NCBI GenBank assembly: GCA_027681045.1
Contig: JAQDCK010000012.1
Span: 1 to 42,856 of the forward strand
DNA length: 42,856 nucleotides
Source: Lactobacillaceae bacterium AF64-9pH9TA
GTDB taxonomy: Bacteria > Bacillota > Bacilli > Lactobacillales > Lactobacillaceae
Direction of reading: 5' to 3'
Position 1 is the first letter of the stretch; each line of letters starts with the position of its first letter. The position numbers and the translations under genes are program-made. Of this stretch, positions 9,139 to 17,466 are shown piece after piece. Below the pieces are notes generated by a model. That model searched no databases, had not been told where the DNA came from, and saw only the letters and a program-made list of their open reading frames with translations.

Positions 9139-9795
9139 ATGTCAAAAAAGCAACATCCCATCATTATTGGTATCGCCGGCGGCAGTGGGTCGGGGAAGAC
9201 GACCATTGCCCACGAATTATATGACCAGTTCAAAAACGACCGGATCCGGATCATTACGGAAGACTCTTATTATAAGAACCACCCGGAAATGACCATGGCC
9301 GAAAGAAATAAAATTAATTTCGACCACCCGGATGCTTTTGATACCGAGCTCTTGATCAGCCAGCTGCAGGACCTGCTGAATGGCAAGGCGATCGAGATGC
9401 CGATTTATGACTTCACTACCCACCTGCGCAGCCCGGAAACGGTCCACGTTGAGCCAGCTGATATCATCATCCTGGAAGGGATCCTGGTTCTGGCCTCAGA
9501 AGAATTACGGAACTTGATGGACATCAAGATCTTCGTCGACACTGACGATGACATCCGCTTGATCCGCCGCCAGCGCCGGGACATGGCTGAACGGGGCCGG
9601 TCCCTTGACTCGATCATCGACCAGTACCTAGCCACGGTTAAGCCAAGCTACCACCAGTTTGTTGAGCCAAGCAAGCGCTACGCCAACATAATCGTGCCAG
9701 AAGGCGGGGCCAACGATGTCGCTTTGGACATGCTGACCACGAAAGTCCGCGACATCCTCCGCCGCAATGATTTAGCAGAAAAAGAGGCAGAATAA
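9139..9795 (+). CDS. udk: uridine kinase (first copy)
   Basis: A 218-aa P-loop kinase that phosphorylates uridine and cytidine to UMP and CMP in pyrimidine salvage. The P-loop GGSGSGKTT lies near residues 15-23. Other family stretches are TEDSYY, FDHPDAFD, the YDFTTHLR lid motif, DIIILEGILVL and RRQRRDMAERGRS. Length is normal for Udk. It overlaps the second copy by one base (TAATG), so both are made from one message under the TATAAT promoter upstream. Confidence 0.94.
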   Translation: MSKKQHPIIIGIAGGSGSGKTTIAHELYDQFKNDRIRIITEDSYYKNHPEMTMAERNKINFDHPDAFDTELLISQLQDLLNGKAIEMPIYDFTTHLRSPETVHVEPADIIILEGILVLASEELRNLMDIKIFVDTDDDIRLIRRQRRDMAERGRSLDSIIDQYLATVKPSYHQFVEPSKRYANIIVPEGGANDVALDMLTTKVRDILRRNDLAEKEAE

Positions 9796-10421
9796 TGGCT
9801 AAGCAGAAACCACTCGTCATCGGGATTGCCGGGGGGTCAGGCTCAGGCAAGACGACAGTCTCCAAGGAAATCAGCAAGCGCCTACCAGCTGACCGGGTGC
9901 TCATTCTGACTGAAGATGCCTACTACAACGACAATTCAGCCCTCAGCATGGATGAACGCAAGAAGATCAACTACGACCATCCCAATGCTTACGACACTGA
10001 CCTCTTGATTGAGCAGCTGCAGGACTTGCTGGACGGCAAGGCAATTGAAATGCCGACCTACAACTTCAACATCCTCTCCCGGGCCAAAGACACCATCCAC
10101 GTTGAGCCCGCCGACATCATCATCCTGGAAGGGATCCTGGTTTTGGCTTCAGAAGAATTGCGGAAGTTCATGGACATCAAGCTTTTTGTCGATGCTGACG
10201 ACGACATCCGCTTCATCCGCCGCTTGCAACGGGACACACAGGAACGGGGCCGGTCAATTGACTGGATCATCTCCCAGTACCTGGCTACGGTTAAGCCAAG
10301 CTACAACCAGTTTGTCGAGCCAAGCAAGAAGTATGCTGACATCATCATCCCCCAAGGCGGGGAAAACCAGGTCGCCATCGACATGGTCTCTTCCAAGCTC
10401 TTGTCTATTATCAACGGCTAA
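9795..10421 (+). CDS. udk: uridine kinase (second, tandem copy)
   Basis: A 208-aa paralogue of the preceding gene with intact P-loop GGSGSGKTT and the same later motifs (TEDAYY, YDHPNAYD, DIIILEGILVL, RDTQERGRS). By eye about three quarters of positions match the first copy over the full length, including long identical runs such as the ATVKPSY region. Where the first copy has YDFTTHLR, this one has YNFNILSRA at the substrate lid, so nucleoside preference may differ. The tandem arrangement suggests duplication. A strong terminator follows. Confidence 0.92.
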   Translation: MAKQKPLVIGIAGGSGSGKTTVSKEISKRLPADRVLILTEDAYYNDNSALSMDERKKINYDHPNAYDTDLLIEQLQDLLDGKAIEMPTYNFNILSRAKDTIHVEPADIIILEGILVLASEELRKFMDIKLFVDADDDIRFIRRLQRDTQERGRSIDWIISQYLATVKPSYNQFVEPSKKYADIIIPQGGENQVAIDMVSSKLLSIING

Positions 10422-10455
10422 GAGAGCGAAATAATATCAATATTTTGAAGTATAC

Positions 10456-10490
10456 AAAAACGCGTGAACTTGCAGGTTCACGCGTTTTTT
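10456..10490. terminator. bidirectional intrinsic terminator
   Basis: Perfect 10-bp stem ACGCGTGAAC/GTTCACGCGT with loop TTGCAG, flanked by A5 upstream and T6 downstream. It can stop udk transcription (plus) and the small minus-strand gene at 10507. Confidence 0.92.
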
Positions 10491-10506
10491 CTGGCAAATT
10501 TTAATT

Positions 10507-10638
10507 TTAGAGATTCAGGTAAGCAAAGGTATGCAGGCCAATCCAGGCAGTCAGCAGCATCAAAGCCAGCAAGAGGCCGACCGTGCTCCAGTAAGCCCGG
10601 TTCATCTTCTTTGGTCTGCTTAAAATTAAGTGCGTCAT
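10507..10638 (-). CDS. 43-aa single-pass membrane peptide
   Basis: A 43-codon ORF starting MTHLILSRPKKMNRAY, followed by one hydrophobic segment (about 18-34) and a short C-terminus ending AYLNL. A very strong ribosome binding site (AAGGGGGGAG) lies 4 nt upstream of the ATG, which is the main reason to call it real. It lies 109 nt downstream of ykoE on the same strand, before a bidirectional terminator, so it may be in the TPP-controlled unit. Function unknown: it might be an accessory subunit of the vitamin transporter or an unrelated small protein. The 109-nt gap contains an AT-rich dyad (10706-10730) but no clear terminator. Confidence 0.6.
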   Translation of the reverse strand: MTHLILSRPKKMNRAYWSTVGLLLALMLLTAWIGLHTFAYLNL

Positions 10639-10747
10639 TTTGCTCCCCCCTTGAAAGATAATTAATAATGTTTTCCATCATACAACTTCAAGGAGGGCTT
10701 GTCACGCTTTTTGATTATTTTTATCAAAAAATGATAACTTTACGAAA

Positions 10748-11317
10748 CTACTTGGCCATGACCCGGTCAAAAAGCTTGGTGATCAGCTTGACCAAAACCG
10801 CGTCAAAGACAACGGATGAGATCAAACCGGCAATGAACATTTCAATCAAGAGGGCCGGCTTGTAGGCGCTCCAGCCATAAGTAAAGTAGCACATTACAAA
10901 AGCAGCCACATGGCAGCAGATGGCCCCGATGATCAGGCTGCCCCAGCCGAAGCGGTCGTAGTTTTCCTTCTTTGGGAAGAAGCCGATTTCGTTGAAGGCC
11001 CCTTGCACCAGCCCTTGCAGGATGGTCATTGCCCCCCACTGACCGCCAAAGGCCATTTCAACCGTGGCAGCCAGGGTTTCACCGACAGTCCCGGAGCCGA
11101 AGGTCGGCACGAAGTACATGGCCAAAGGAGCAGCCATGTACCAAAGGCCAGAATAGATTTCATCAGCCAGGGGTCCCAGGCCTACGAAGTTTAAGGCAAA
11201 CTTGGTCGAGTTGTAAAGGGGGTTGAAGACGTAGGTGTAGATAACCCCCATGATAATCCCAATCAAAGCCATCAAGATAATGGCTTTCACATTCCACTTG
11301 CTTTCTCTTCTAATCAT
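10748..11317 (-). CDS. ykoE: ECF transporter S component YkoE (thiamine precursor uptake)
   Basis: A 189-aa integral membrane protein of the YkoE family, the substrate-capture unit of an energy-coupling-factor importer for hydroxymethylpyrimidine or thiamine. Typical stretches are MALIGIIMGVIYTYVFNPLY, LGPLADEIYSGLWYMAAPLA and QGAFNEIGFFPKKENYDRFGWG. I chose the ATG at 11317 because TAGGAG lies 7 nt upstream; the frame opening at 11338 has no ribosome site. No ECF ATPase or T component lies next to it, so it would have to share energising subunits encoded elsewhere. The TPP riboswitch upstream supports the thiamine role. Confidence 0.88.
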   Translation of the reverse strand: MIRRESKWNVKAIILMALIGIIMGVIYTYVFNPLYNSTKFALNFVGLGPLADEIYSGLWYMAAPLAMYFVPTFGSGTVGETLAATVEMAFGGQWGAMTILQGLVQGAFNEIGFFPKKENYDRFGWGSLIIGAICCHVAAFVMCYFTYGWSAYKPALLIEMFIAGLISSVVFDAVLVKLITKLFDRVMAK

Positions 11318-11355
11318 AAAAAAACTCCTATCCAACAATTGCCGGCTAGGAGTTT
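11318..11355 (-). terminator. riboswitch expression platform: terminator whose 3' arm is the SD
   Basis: On the minus strand AAACTCCTA (11355-11347) pairs with TAGGAGTTT (11330-11322), followed by seven T (11324-11318). The same TAGGAG is the only ribosome binding site of ykoE. The folded hairpin would therefore end transcription and also bury the SD. It lies directly after the TPP aptamer. Confidence 0.8.
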
Positions 11356-11369
11356 GAAATCATGTTTAA

Positions 11370-11456
11370 GAAACACTTCCCTTGCGCAAGAATTACCTTG
11401 GTCAGGTTCAAAGGGTCGACTTTCGTCATCTCAGCTTTCGCCCCCCTAGTGGCTTT
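11370..11456 (-). promoter_or_regulatory. TPP riboswitch (THI element)
   Basis: The minus strand carries the conserved aptamer blocks in order: a 5' CACTAGGGGGGC arm, GCTGAGATGA, GACCCTTTGAACCTGACC, GGTAAT and a closing CAAGGGAAGTG. The CACT/AGTG ends can form P1. It sits between a promoter (11477-11505) and ykoE and should lower ykoE expression when thiamine pyrophosphate is abundant. Confidence 0.95.
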
Positions 11457-11476
11457 TATTCAATTTGACTTAATTT

Positions 11477-11505
11477 AGTCTAGCAGATCTTTAAAGCGTT
11501 AACAA
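11477..11505 (-). promoter_or_regulatory. promoter of the ykoE riboswitch transcript
   Basis: -35 TTGTTA (11505-11500), 17-nt spacer, -10 TAGACT (11482-11477). The expected start near 11470 leaves the complete aptamer in the RNA. Confidence 0.6.
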
Positions 11506-11523
11506 GGAAAAAAGTTCCCTTAA

Positions 11524-12609
11524 TTAATTATAGCTTTTAAAGGATTCCAGTTTTTCCTTATCGATATCTCTAATAATCGCCAAGGCCAGGTCAACAGCTG
11601 CCTTGTAATCCTTGTAGCTGCTGAAGCAGTACGGGGAGTGCTCATAGCGGACCGGAATCCCGATCACGATGGTTGGGGCCCCGTTTTCGTAGTAGATGGC
11701 CGCCCCGTCTTGTCCGCCCCCGGTTCTAACTGACCGGGTGTAAGGAATCCCGTTTTTGTCAGCTAAGTCGCAAGCGTATTGCTGGAACTTGGGGTTTGGC
11801 AGGAAGGTGACGTCCATGTCCCGCAGCATCGGTCCCCGCTTAAGGCCGGTCTGAGACAGCCAGTCCGGTTCAAAAGTATCATCGGCCGGGCAGCTTTCCA
11901 AAACCAGGCAAAGGTCCGGCTTGATCTTGCGGGCCGTGACATAGGCCCCCCGCAGGCCGACTTCTTCCTGGCTGGACAAGGCGGCAACCAGGTCAAAGTT
12001 GACTTCTTCATCCTTCAGATTTTCCAGGATGTCGGCCATGGCTGCGGCGCCGAAGCGGTCATCAAAGTCCTTGCCGAAGAAAAGACCGGTCTTTTCATTG
12101 TATTCACAGTCCACGTCAACGAAAATCGGGCAGCCAGTGTCGATCTTGTAGTCATTGATCGTTTCTTCCCGGCTGGAGGAGCCGACGTCAATAGACAAAT
12201 CAGCGACCTGCGGGACAGACTTTCTTTCAGCTTCCGACATGAAGTGAGGCGGCTTTAAAGCCACGACGCCGGGGATGTATTCACCGTCCCGGTTTCTGAC
12301 CTTGACCTTGAGGGCCGGCAGAACCACATTGTTCCAGCCACCCAGGGTGACGAACTTGATCAAGCCGTTTGGCCGGATAGCCTGGGTCAAGAAGCCCACG
12401 GCGTCTGAGTGGGCGTCCAACTGGATCACCGGCCGCTTGCCGGTGTTCTGCTTCTTGGAAGCATAGACGTTCAGCATCCCGTCAACTTCAAGGTCGGCGT
12501 AGTCCTTGACCGTCTTGGTAAAAAGGTCAACGAATTCATTTTCAAAGCCAGAAGTGGCGTTGGCATTTGAAAAGTCCTTCAGCATTTGAATTTCAGCAGC
12601 TTTTTCCAT
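11524..12609 (-). CDS. M42 family glutamyl/leucyl aminopeptidase
   Basis: A 361-aa cytoplasmic metallopeptidase that removes N-terminal residues from peptides. The di-metal ligands of the M42 family are visible: His67 and Asp69 (DAHSD), Asp183 (KDFDDRFG), the catalytic Glu pair 215-216 (SSQEEVGLRGA), Glu238 (LESCPADD) and His324 (EHSPYC). Length is standard. It lies 13 nt downstream of the PepD dipeptidase gene on the same strand, so the two peptidases probably form an operon that finishes digestion of imported peptides. Glutamyl versus leucyl preference cannot be settled here. Confidence 0.9.
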   Translation of the reverse strand: MEKAAEIQMLKDFSNANATSGFENEFVDLFTKTVKDYADLEVDGMLNVYASKKQNTGKRPVIQLDAHSDAVGFLTQAIRPNGLIKFVTLGGWNNVVLPALKVKVRNRDGEYIPGVVALKPPHFMSEAERKSVPQVADLSIDVGSSSREETINDYKIDTGCPIFVDVDCEYNEKTGLFFGKDFDDRFGAAAMADILENLKDEEVNFDLVAALSSQEEVGLRGAYVTARKIKPDLCLVLESCPADDTFEPDWLSQTGLKRGPMLRDMDVTFLPNPKFQQYACDLADKNGIPYTRSVRTGGGQDGAAIYYENGAPTIVIGIPVRYEHSPYCFSSYKDYKAAVDLALAIIRDIDKEKLESFKSYN

Positions 12610-12622
12610 TAATAATCTCCAA

Positions 12623-14044
12623 TTAATCCAGCAAGTCGTACTTCAGCTTCATCAAGGTGTGGCCGTCCTTGACCATTTCCCCGGTCAAGGCCACCGTCTG
12701 CTCGTAAGTCAAGTCAGCCATCTTCTGGTTGGCTTCTTCCAGCTTCTCTTGCAAGTCGCGGCCGGTCAAGCCCTTAACGGCGCGGTCAGTTTCGTTTTCG
12801 ATCTGGCGCAGTTTAGCCATGGTCTTTTCTTCAAAAGCCTGCTCCAGAGCGCTGTAGACCTTGTAGTTGGTGTCACCGAGCTGGGCGTTCAGCTTGTTGA
12901 GCCAGTAGATCTTGGTCAAGTCAAAGTCCGGACCGGTTTGGAAGCTGGCTGGAGTAGTCGTGACGTTGGTGTAGAAAGGCACGAAGCAGTTAAAAGTGTT
13001 CGGGCCAAAGGCCAGCCATTGCACGCCGGCGATACCTTCTTCAACATCATTTCTGATCTGCAGGATGTGGGTTTCAAAGTTCCGGTTGATCCCGATCGGG
13101 CGGAAGAGCTTCTTTTCAGCTTCTGTGTTAGTGGTGCTGTAGACATCGTACTTGGTGTCCTGGTAGTGGGAGCTTTCCAGGAACTTGATGTCTTCCGGGC
13201 TGATCTTCTTCTTGGCGTAAGTGATGAAAGGCTGGTCCTGGTCCCCTGGCTCGCCTTCCCATTCAGGGTCGAAGTAGCGATGGATGTACCAGGCCCGCGG
13301 GTTGTTGTAGTGAGCGTCCTTGATCGTGGATGAGCCAAAGATGTGACGCAAGTTGTAGCCTTGGTAGTCCGGGTTCAAGTGGTATTCATTGATGATGTCC
13401 AGCAAGTCACTTGAGCACATGAAGTTTTCTTCGTCGTTAAAGTCGAAGAAGTCGATGTTCAAGCGGTTTGGCGCTGCCACGTAGGCATCGTCCGGAATCC
13501 GGCGGGCAGCCCAGTGGTGGCCGCCGATGGTTTCGATGTACCAGACTTCGTCATGGTCGGCAAAGGCTGACCCGTTCATTTCGTAGGTCCCGTACTTTTC
13601 CACCAGGTAGCCCAGGCGCTTAACCCCTTCTCTGGCTGAGTGGATGTATGGCAAAGTCAAAGTGACAAAGTCTTCTTCACCTAGGCCGCCCTTTTCAACT
13701 AGGGGGTCAATCCCTTGGATCCGGCTGTTGGTGGTGATGGTTTCCGTGGCCGTCATGGCTACCGTTGCGTCGTTAATGCCGGCAGCGGCCCAGATGCCGC
13801 GCTTGCCGGAAGCATCTGGAGCGCTGGTGTATCGCATAGGATTTGGCAGCAGGTCTTCATCATCAATTTCCTGGCCGCTGATCACAGCCTTGTAGTGCTT
13901 TGGCTGCTCTTCCGGGTTAACCGCGATAAATGCTTCAGGGACAATGGTGCTGCCGCCGTCTTCACTGCGGGCAATCATTGTGGAGCCATCAATGGTGGCG
14001 TCCTTGCCGACTAAAATGGTCGTGCATTCTGCTGGCTTTTGCAT
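12623..14044 (-). CDS. pepD: C69 family dipeptidase
   Basis: A 473-aa PepD-type Ntn hydrolase. The nucleophile cysteine is Cys7 in the N-terminal MQKPAECTTILVG stretch, so maturation would have to remove six residues. Family motifs follow: DGSTMIARSED, the MTATETITTN region, VEKYGTYEMNGSAFAD and EVWYIETIGGHHWAARR. It is intracellular, with no signal peptide, and hydrolyses a broad range of dipeptides. It precedes the M42 aminopeptidase by 13 nt. The start is supported by GAGGAGGACTT immediately upstream. Confidence 0.93.
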   Translation of the reverse strand: MQKPAECTTILVGKDATIDGSTMIARSEDGGSTIVPEAFIAVNPEEQPKHYKAVISGQEIDDEDLLPNPMRYTSAPDASGKRGIWAAAGINDATVAMTATETITTNSRIQGIDPLVEKGGLGEEDFVTLTLPYIHSAREGVKRLGYLVEKYGTYEMNGSAFADHDEVWYIETIGGHHWAARRIPDDAYVAAPNRLNIDFFDFNDEENFMCSSDLLDIINEYHLNPDYQGYNLRHIFGSSTIKDAHYNNPRAWYIHRYFDPEWEGEPGDQDQPFITYAKKKISPEDIKFLESSHYQDTKYDVYSTTNTEAEKKLFRPIGINRNFETHILQIRNDVEEGIAGVQWLAFGPNTFNCFVPFYTNVTTTPASFQTGPDFDLTKIYWLNKLNAQLGDTNYKVYSALEQAFEEKTMAKLRQIENETDRAVKGLTGRDLQEKLEEANQKMADLTYEQTVALTGEMVKDGHTLMKLKYDLLD

Positions 14045-14121
14045 AAGTCCTCCTCTAATAATCTAAAACTAATTGTCTGCTTTCTTACTATTATTCTAGC
14101 TGAAAAAACTCCTTTTGCCAG

Positions 14122-14907
14122 CTATTGCTTTTGCCGGTAAAGGGCATAGAGGCGTTTGCTCAAATCGGCGCCGGCTGGGGCACTGTTTTCAAACAGGATC
14201 TGGCCAGGCTGGCTGCTGGCATTCAGTTCATCCCGGCTGGCCAGTTGCCGCTTGACTTCAGCAGCGGCCCCGATGGCTCCGTCATAGACCTTAGCCTGGG
14301 GGCCTAAGATCTCCTGGATGTCCTGCTTGGCAAAAGGAAAGTGGGTGCAGCCCAGGACCACTCCTGCCGCCTTGCCAGCATATGGGGCCAGCAATTCTTC
14401 CAGGTACTGGTAAATGGCCGGGCTGTCAGTTTGACCTTTTTCGATCAATTCGACCAGTTTCGGGGCTGGCACTTTGACCACCTGGCCAGGCTCAGCACAT
14501 TCAGCAACCAGCTGGTTGAACTTATCCTGCTCCAGGGTCAAGGGAGTGGCCATGGCAACAACCTGCCGGCCGGGATTTTCTTCAGCTGCCGGCTTGACGG
14601 CCGGTTCGATCCCGATGATCGGCAGGGAGTATTCCTGGCGCAGGCGGTCAGCCGCCGCGCTGGTTGCTGTGTTGCAGGCAATCATGACGGCCTTTACCTG
14701 GTGCTTGTCAATCAGTTCATCAACTACCCGCTTGGCCAGCTGGTAGACTTCTTCCTTGCTCTTTATCCCGTAAGGAGCATTGGCTGAGTCGCCATAGAAG
14801 ACATAGTCTTCGTTTGGCATCAGATCAACCAGGCGGCTGAGGACCGTTAAGCCCCCCTGGCCGGAATCAAAAACGCCGATTGGCCGATCAGCATATTCTT
14901 TTGACAT
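14122..14907 (-). CDS. murI: glutamate racemase
   Basis: A 261-aa enzyme converting L- to D-glutamate for peptidoglycan. The cofactor-independent two-cysteine active site is visible: Cys78 in MIACNTATSAA and Cys187 in VVLGCTHFPF, with Asp14-Ser15 in GVFDSGQGGLTVL and the YGDSANAPYG stretch. RBS AGAGGAGGTC precedes the ATG. It lies 77 nt upstream of pepD without a visible terminator between them, so read-through into pepD is possible. Confidence 0.95.
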   Translation of the reverse strand: MSKEYADRPIGVFDSGQGGLTVLSRLVDLMPNEDYVFYGDSANAPYGIKSKEEVYQLAKRVVDELIDKHQVKAVMIACNTATSAAADRLRQEYSLPIIGIEPAVKPAAEENPGRQVVAMATPLTLEQDKFNQLVAECAEPGQVVKVPAPKLVELIEKGQTDSPAIYQYLEELLAPYAGKAAGVVLGCTHFPFAKQDIQEILGPQAKVYDGAIGAAAEVKRQLASRDELNASSQPGQILFENSAPAGADLSKRLYALYRQKQ

Positions 14908-15173
14908 ATTTTGACCTCCTCTAGCTATTAATTTTGAACTTTTTACCCGCTTTCTTCAATCGATACGCCACTTTATTTTTCCTGCAAGCCAGACTTTCTT
15001 GATTTTTTCTTTAGTTTTTTGCCGGAAAAACCGTCTAGCTTGCATTTTTTAGGGGCTATGTTATTGTTATATCTAACCCCTGGATATCACGTTGATTACC
15101 GGAATAAAACGGCAATCTGGGAATAAATTCTGTACACAGTTTTTTTAGTTTTTTAGAAAGAGCAAAAGAAATT

Positions 15174-15887
15174 ATGTTTAACGTTTCGCCTGAACAAGAG
15201 CGCCGCCACATCGTTGACGACTCAGCGCTCAATGGCTTTTTAACGAAAATGTATTCCATCATGGGCCTGGCGGTTCTGGTCTCAGCCTTGACCGCCTATC
15301 TGACCTTGACGGTCTTCTCTGGCAGCTTGCTGCCGCTACTCACCAACCGGGGCTTCCTCTGGGTCCTGCTGTTACTGCCTTTGATCTTGAGCATAGGCAT
15401 CAGCTTTAAGGCTACCCGCAAGCCAACGACGGCCTTCTTCATGTTGATGGCTATCGCGGTTATCTACGGGCTGGAATTCTCCCTTTTGGCCTTTGCCTAC
15501 ACGGGCGCCCAAATCGGCGGGGCCTTCATCTCGGCTTCAGCCGTCTTCATCGGTATGGCAGCTTACGGCAGCGTGACTAAGAAGAACCTGGACACCATCG
15601 GGGCCTACGCTTCAGCAGCCATCTGGGGCTTGATCGTGGCCAGCCTGGTCAACATGTTTTTAAAGAGCACGCCAGCCAGCTTCATCTTCTCCATCATCGG
15701 GGTCATCATCTTCACGATCTTGACTGCCTGGGATGCCCAAAAGATGAAGGCCATCTATGCTAACTACGGCGACCAGCTGCCAGAACTTGGCCTGGCTGTT
15801 AACGGGGCTTTGATGCTGTACCTGGACTTCATCAACCTCTTCCTGCAATTCCTGCAGATCTTCGGGATCGCTGACAACGACAACTAA
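15174..15887 (+). CDS. Bax inhibitor-1/YccA family membrane protein
   Basis: A 237-aa protein with about seven transmembrane helices after a short polar N-terminus. The C-terminal BI-1 aspartates are present: Asp187 in TAWDAQKMK and Asp218 in LYLDFINLF, corresponding to the pH-sensing pair described for bacterial BsYetJ. Such proteins are proposed calcium-leak channels. The ribosome site is weak (AAGAG well upstream), and no clear -10/-35 pair was found in the AT-rich 266-nt gap to murI. A strong terminator follows, so it is monocistronic. Confidence 0.88.
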   Translation: MFNVSPEQERRHIVDDSALNGFLTKMYSIMGLAVLVSALTAYLTLTVFSGSLLPLLTNRGFLWVLLLLPLILSIGISFKATRKPTTAFFMLMAIAVIYGLEFSLLAFAYTGAQIGGAFISASAVFIGMAAYGSVTKKNLDTIGAYASAAIWGLIVASLVNMFLKSTPASFIFSIIGVIIFTILTAWDAQKMKAIYANYGDQLPELGLAVNGALMLYLDFINLFLQFLQIFGIADNDN

Positions 15888-15908
15888 AATCTAAGATTTT
15901 CTTTTTGA

Positions 15909-15940
15909 AAAGGCTCTCTTCCTATTAGAGAGCTTTTTTT
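15909..15940 (+). terminator. intrinsic terminator after the BI-1 gene
   Basis: Stem GCTCTCT (15913-15919)/AGAGAGC (15927-15933) followed by T7. Confidence 0.9.
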
Positions 15941-16023
15941 CTTGACTATTTTTCCTGCAAGAGTAAGGTAAAGGATATGTAAATTATTTATTAGCAAAAC
16001 TGAAATAAAAGGAAGGTCACACA

Positions 16024-17223
16024 TTGCAAAAGCAGCCGGTATGGAAAAGAAATCTGCAAGTCTCGACGGTCAGCGTCTTTTTGGCGGGGATTGCCTTTTC
16101 GGAAGTCACGCCTTTTTTGTCCCTGTACATTGACACCCTGGGCAAGTTCAGCCACCAGCAGCTGAGCTTTTGGTCAGGGATCGTCTTTTCAGCGGTCTTC
16201 GTGGTGGCGGCCCTGGTTTCCCCGATTTGGGGCAAGCTGGCTGACAAGAAGGGGCGCAAGCCGATGATTCTGCGGGCTTCTTTGGGGATGGCGATCGTCT
16301 TTACCTGCATGGGCCTGGCCCAGAATGTCTGGCAGCTGCTGTTCCTCAGAGGGATGCAGGGGGTTTTTGCCGGCTTCGTCTCCAACTCTAACGCCCTTAT
16401 CGCGTCAGAAACGCCAAAGAACAAGTCGGGCAAGGCGCTGGGGATCATGATTTCCGCCCAGACCGGGGGGCAATTGCTGGGGCCCTTTGCCGGCGGGGCC
16501 TTATCGCAGGCTTTTAGCTACCGGGTAACCTTCTTTATTACTGGGGCTCTGCTTTTCACCTGCTTTATCTTGTCGGTCTTCTTTATCCATGAAGATGACT
16601 TCGTGCCGGTTGAGAGCAAGCAGCGAGGCAGCTTTAAGGACACGATGAAGCAGTTTAAGAGCGGGCAATTGATTCTGGGGCTGCTGCTGACGACCTTGAT
16701 CATTCAAGCGGCCAATAACTCCATCAACCCGATCGTTTCCTTGTATGTCAGAAGCTTGATGCACGATTCAGGACAGGTCGTCTTCGTCAGCGGGGTAATT
16801 GCGGCTTTACCAGGGATTGCTACGGTGGCCGCGGCTTCCTATTTTGGTGGTTTAGGTGACCGGATCGGGACCCACAAGATCATCTTAGGCGGCTTAATTG
16901 GGTCAATCATCCTCTTCTTCTTGACAGCTTTCGTCCGCAACACGGTTGAGCTTGGCGTCTGCCGCTTCCTGGTTGGTTTTACTGACGCCTGCCTCTTCCC
17001 GCAGGTCCAGACCATGCTGACCAAGCACAGTCCAAAGGAACTGACCAGCCGGGTCTTCAGCTGGAACCAAAGTGCTATGTACGTCGGCAATATTTTTGGC
17101 CCGCTGCTAGGTTCAACGGTTTCCGCCCACTTCGGCTACAGCGCCGTCTTCCTGGTAACCAGCGGGATAGTCGTGATCAACCTGCTTCTTTACCGAACTA
17201 ATATTTTGAAAAACATTGCCTAG
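16024..17223 (+). CDS. MFS multidrug-type efflux transporter
   Basis: A 399-aa protein with 12 predicted membrane segments and the loop 2-3 signature GKLADKKGRKPM of the major facilitator superfamily. GLGDRIGTHKI in the second half is the equivalent loop 8-9. It resembles drug:H+ antiporters of the 12-TM group (PmrA/MdtG-like). The start is TTG, chosen because AAGGAAGG lies about 9 nt upstream. Single gene between two terminators. The substrate is unknown. Confidence 0.88.
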   Translation: MQKQPVWKRNLQVSTVSVFLAGIAFSEVTPFLSLYIDTLGKFSHQQLSFWSGIVFSAVFVVAALVSPIWGKLADKKGRKPMILRASLGMAIVFTCMGLAQNVWQLLFLRGMQGVFAGFVSNSNALIASETPKNKSGKALGIMISAQTGGQLLGPFAGGALSQAFSYRVTFFITGALLFTCFILSVFFIHEDDFVPVESKQRGSFKDTMKQFKSGQLILGLLLTTLIIQAANNSINPIVSLYVRSLMHDSGQVVFVSGVIAALPGIATVAAASYFGGLGDRIGTHKIILGGLIGSIILFFLTAFVRNTVELGVCRFLVGFTDACLFPQVQTMLTKHSPKELTSRVFSWNQSAMYVGNIFGPLLGSTVSAHFGYSAVFLVTSGIVVINLLLYRTNILKNIA

Positions 17224-17238
17224 TTTAAGCGCAAAAGA

Positions 17239-17267
17239 AGCTCCAAGATTCATTCTTGGGGCTTTTT
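17239..17267 (+). terminator. intrinsic terminator after the MFS gene
   Basis: Stem AGCTCCAAGA (17239-17248)/TCTTGGGGCT (17254-17263), one G-T pair, followed by T4. Confidence 0.85.
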
Positions 17268-17401
17268 GCTTGGAGATTATTCTTGACTATCCTAAAGAGC
17301 AAGCACTGTTTTGTCTGTATTTAGACCGTCATTTACATCATTTTCACAAAAATAAGGATGTTCTTAAGTGAAAATAACAAATTTTAACAAAATCTATGCG
17401 T

Positions 17402-17430
17402 TTGCTCAAAAAAATTCTTCGCATTATACT
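17402..17430 (+). promoter_or_regulatory. promoter of the small membrane protein gene
   Basis: -35 TTGCTC (17402-17407), exact 17-nt spacer, -10 TATACT (17425-17430). The predicted start near 17437 is downstream of the upstream ATG-like codons, which fixes the gene start at TTG 17467. Confidence 0.75.
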
Positions 17431-17466
17431 GAAGGAAAAATATTCTTTGAGAAGCGAGGTGTTCAT

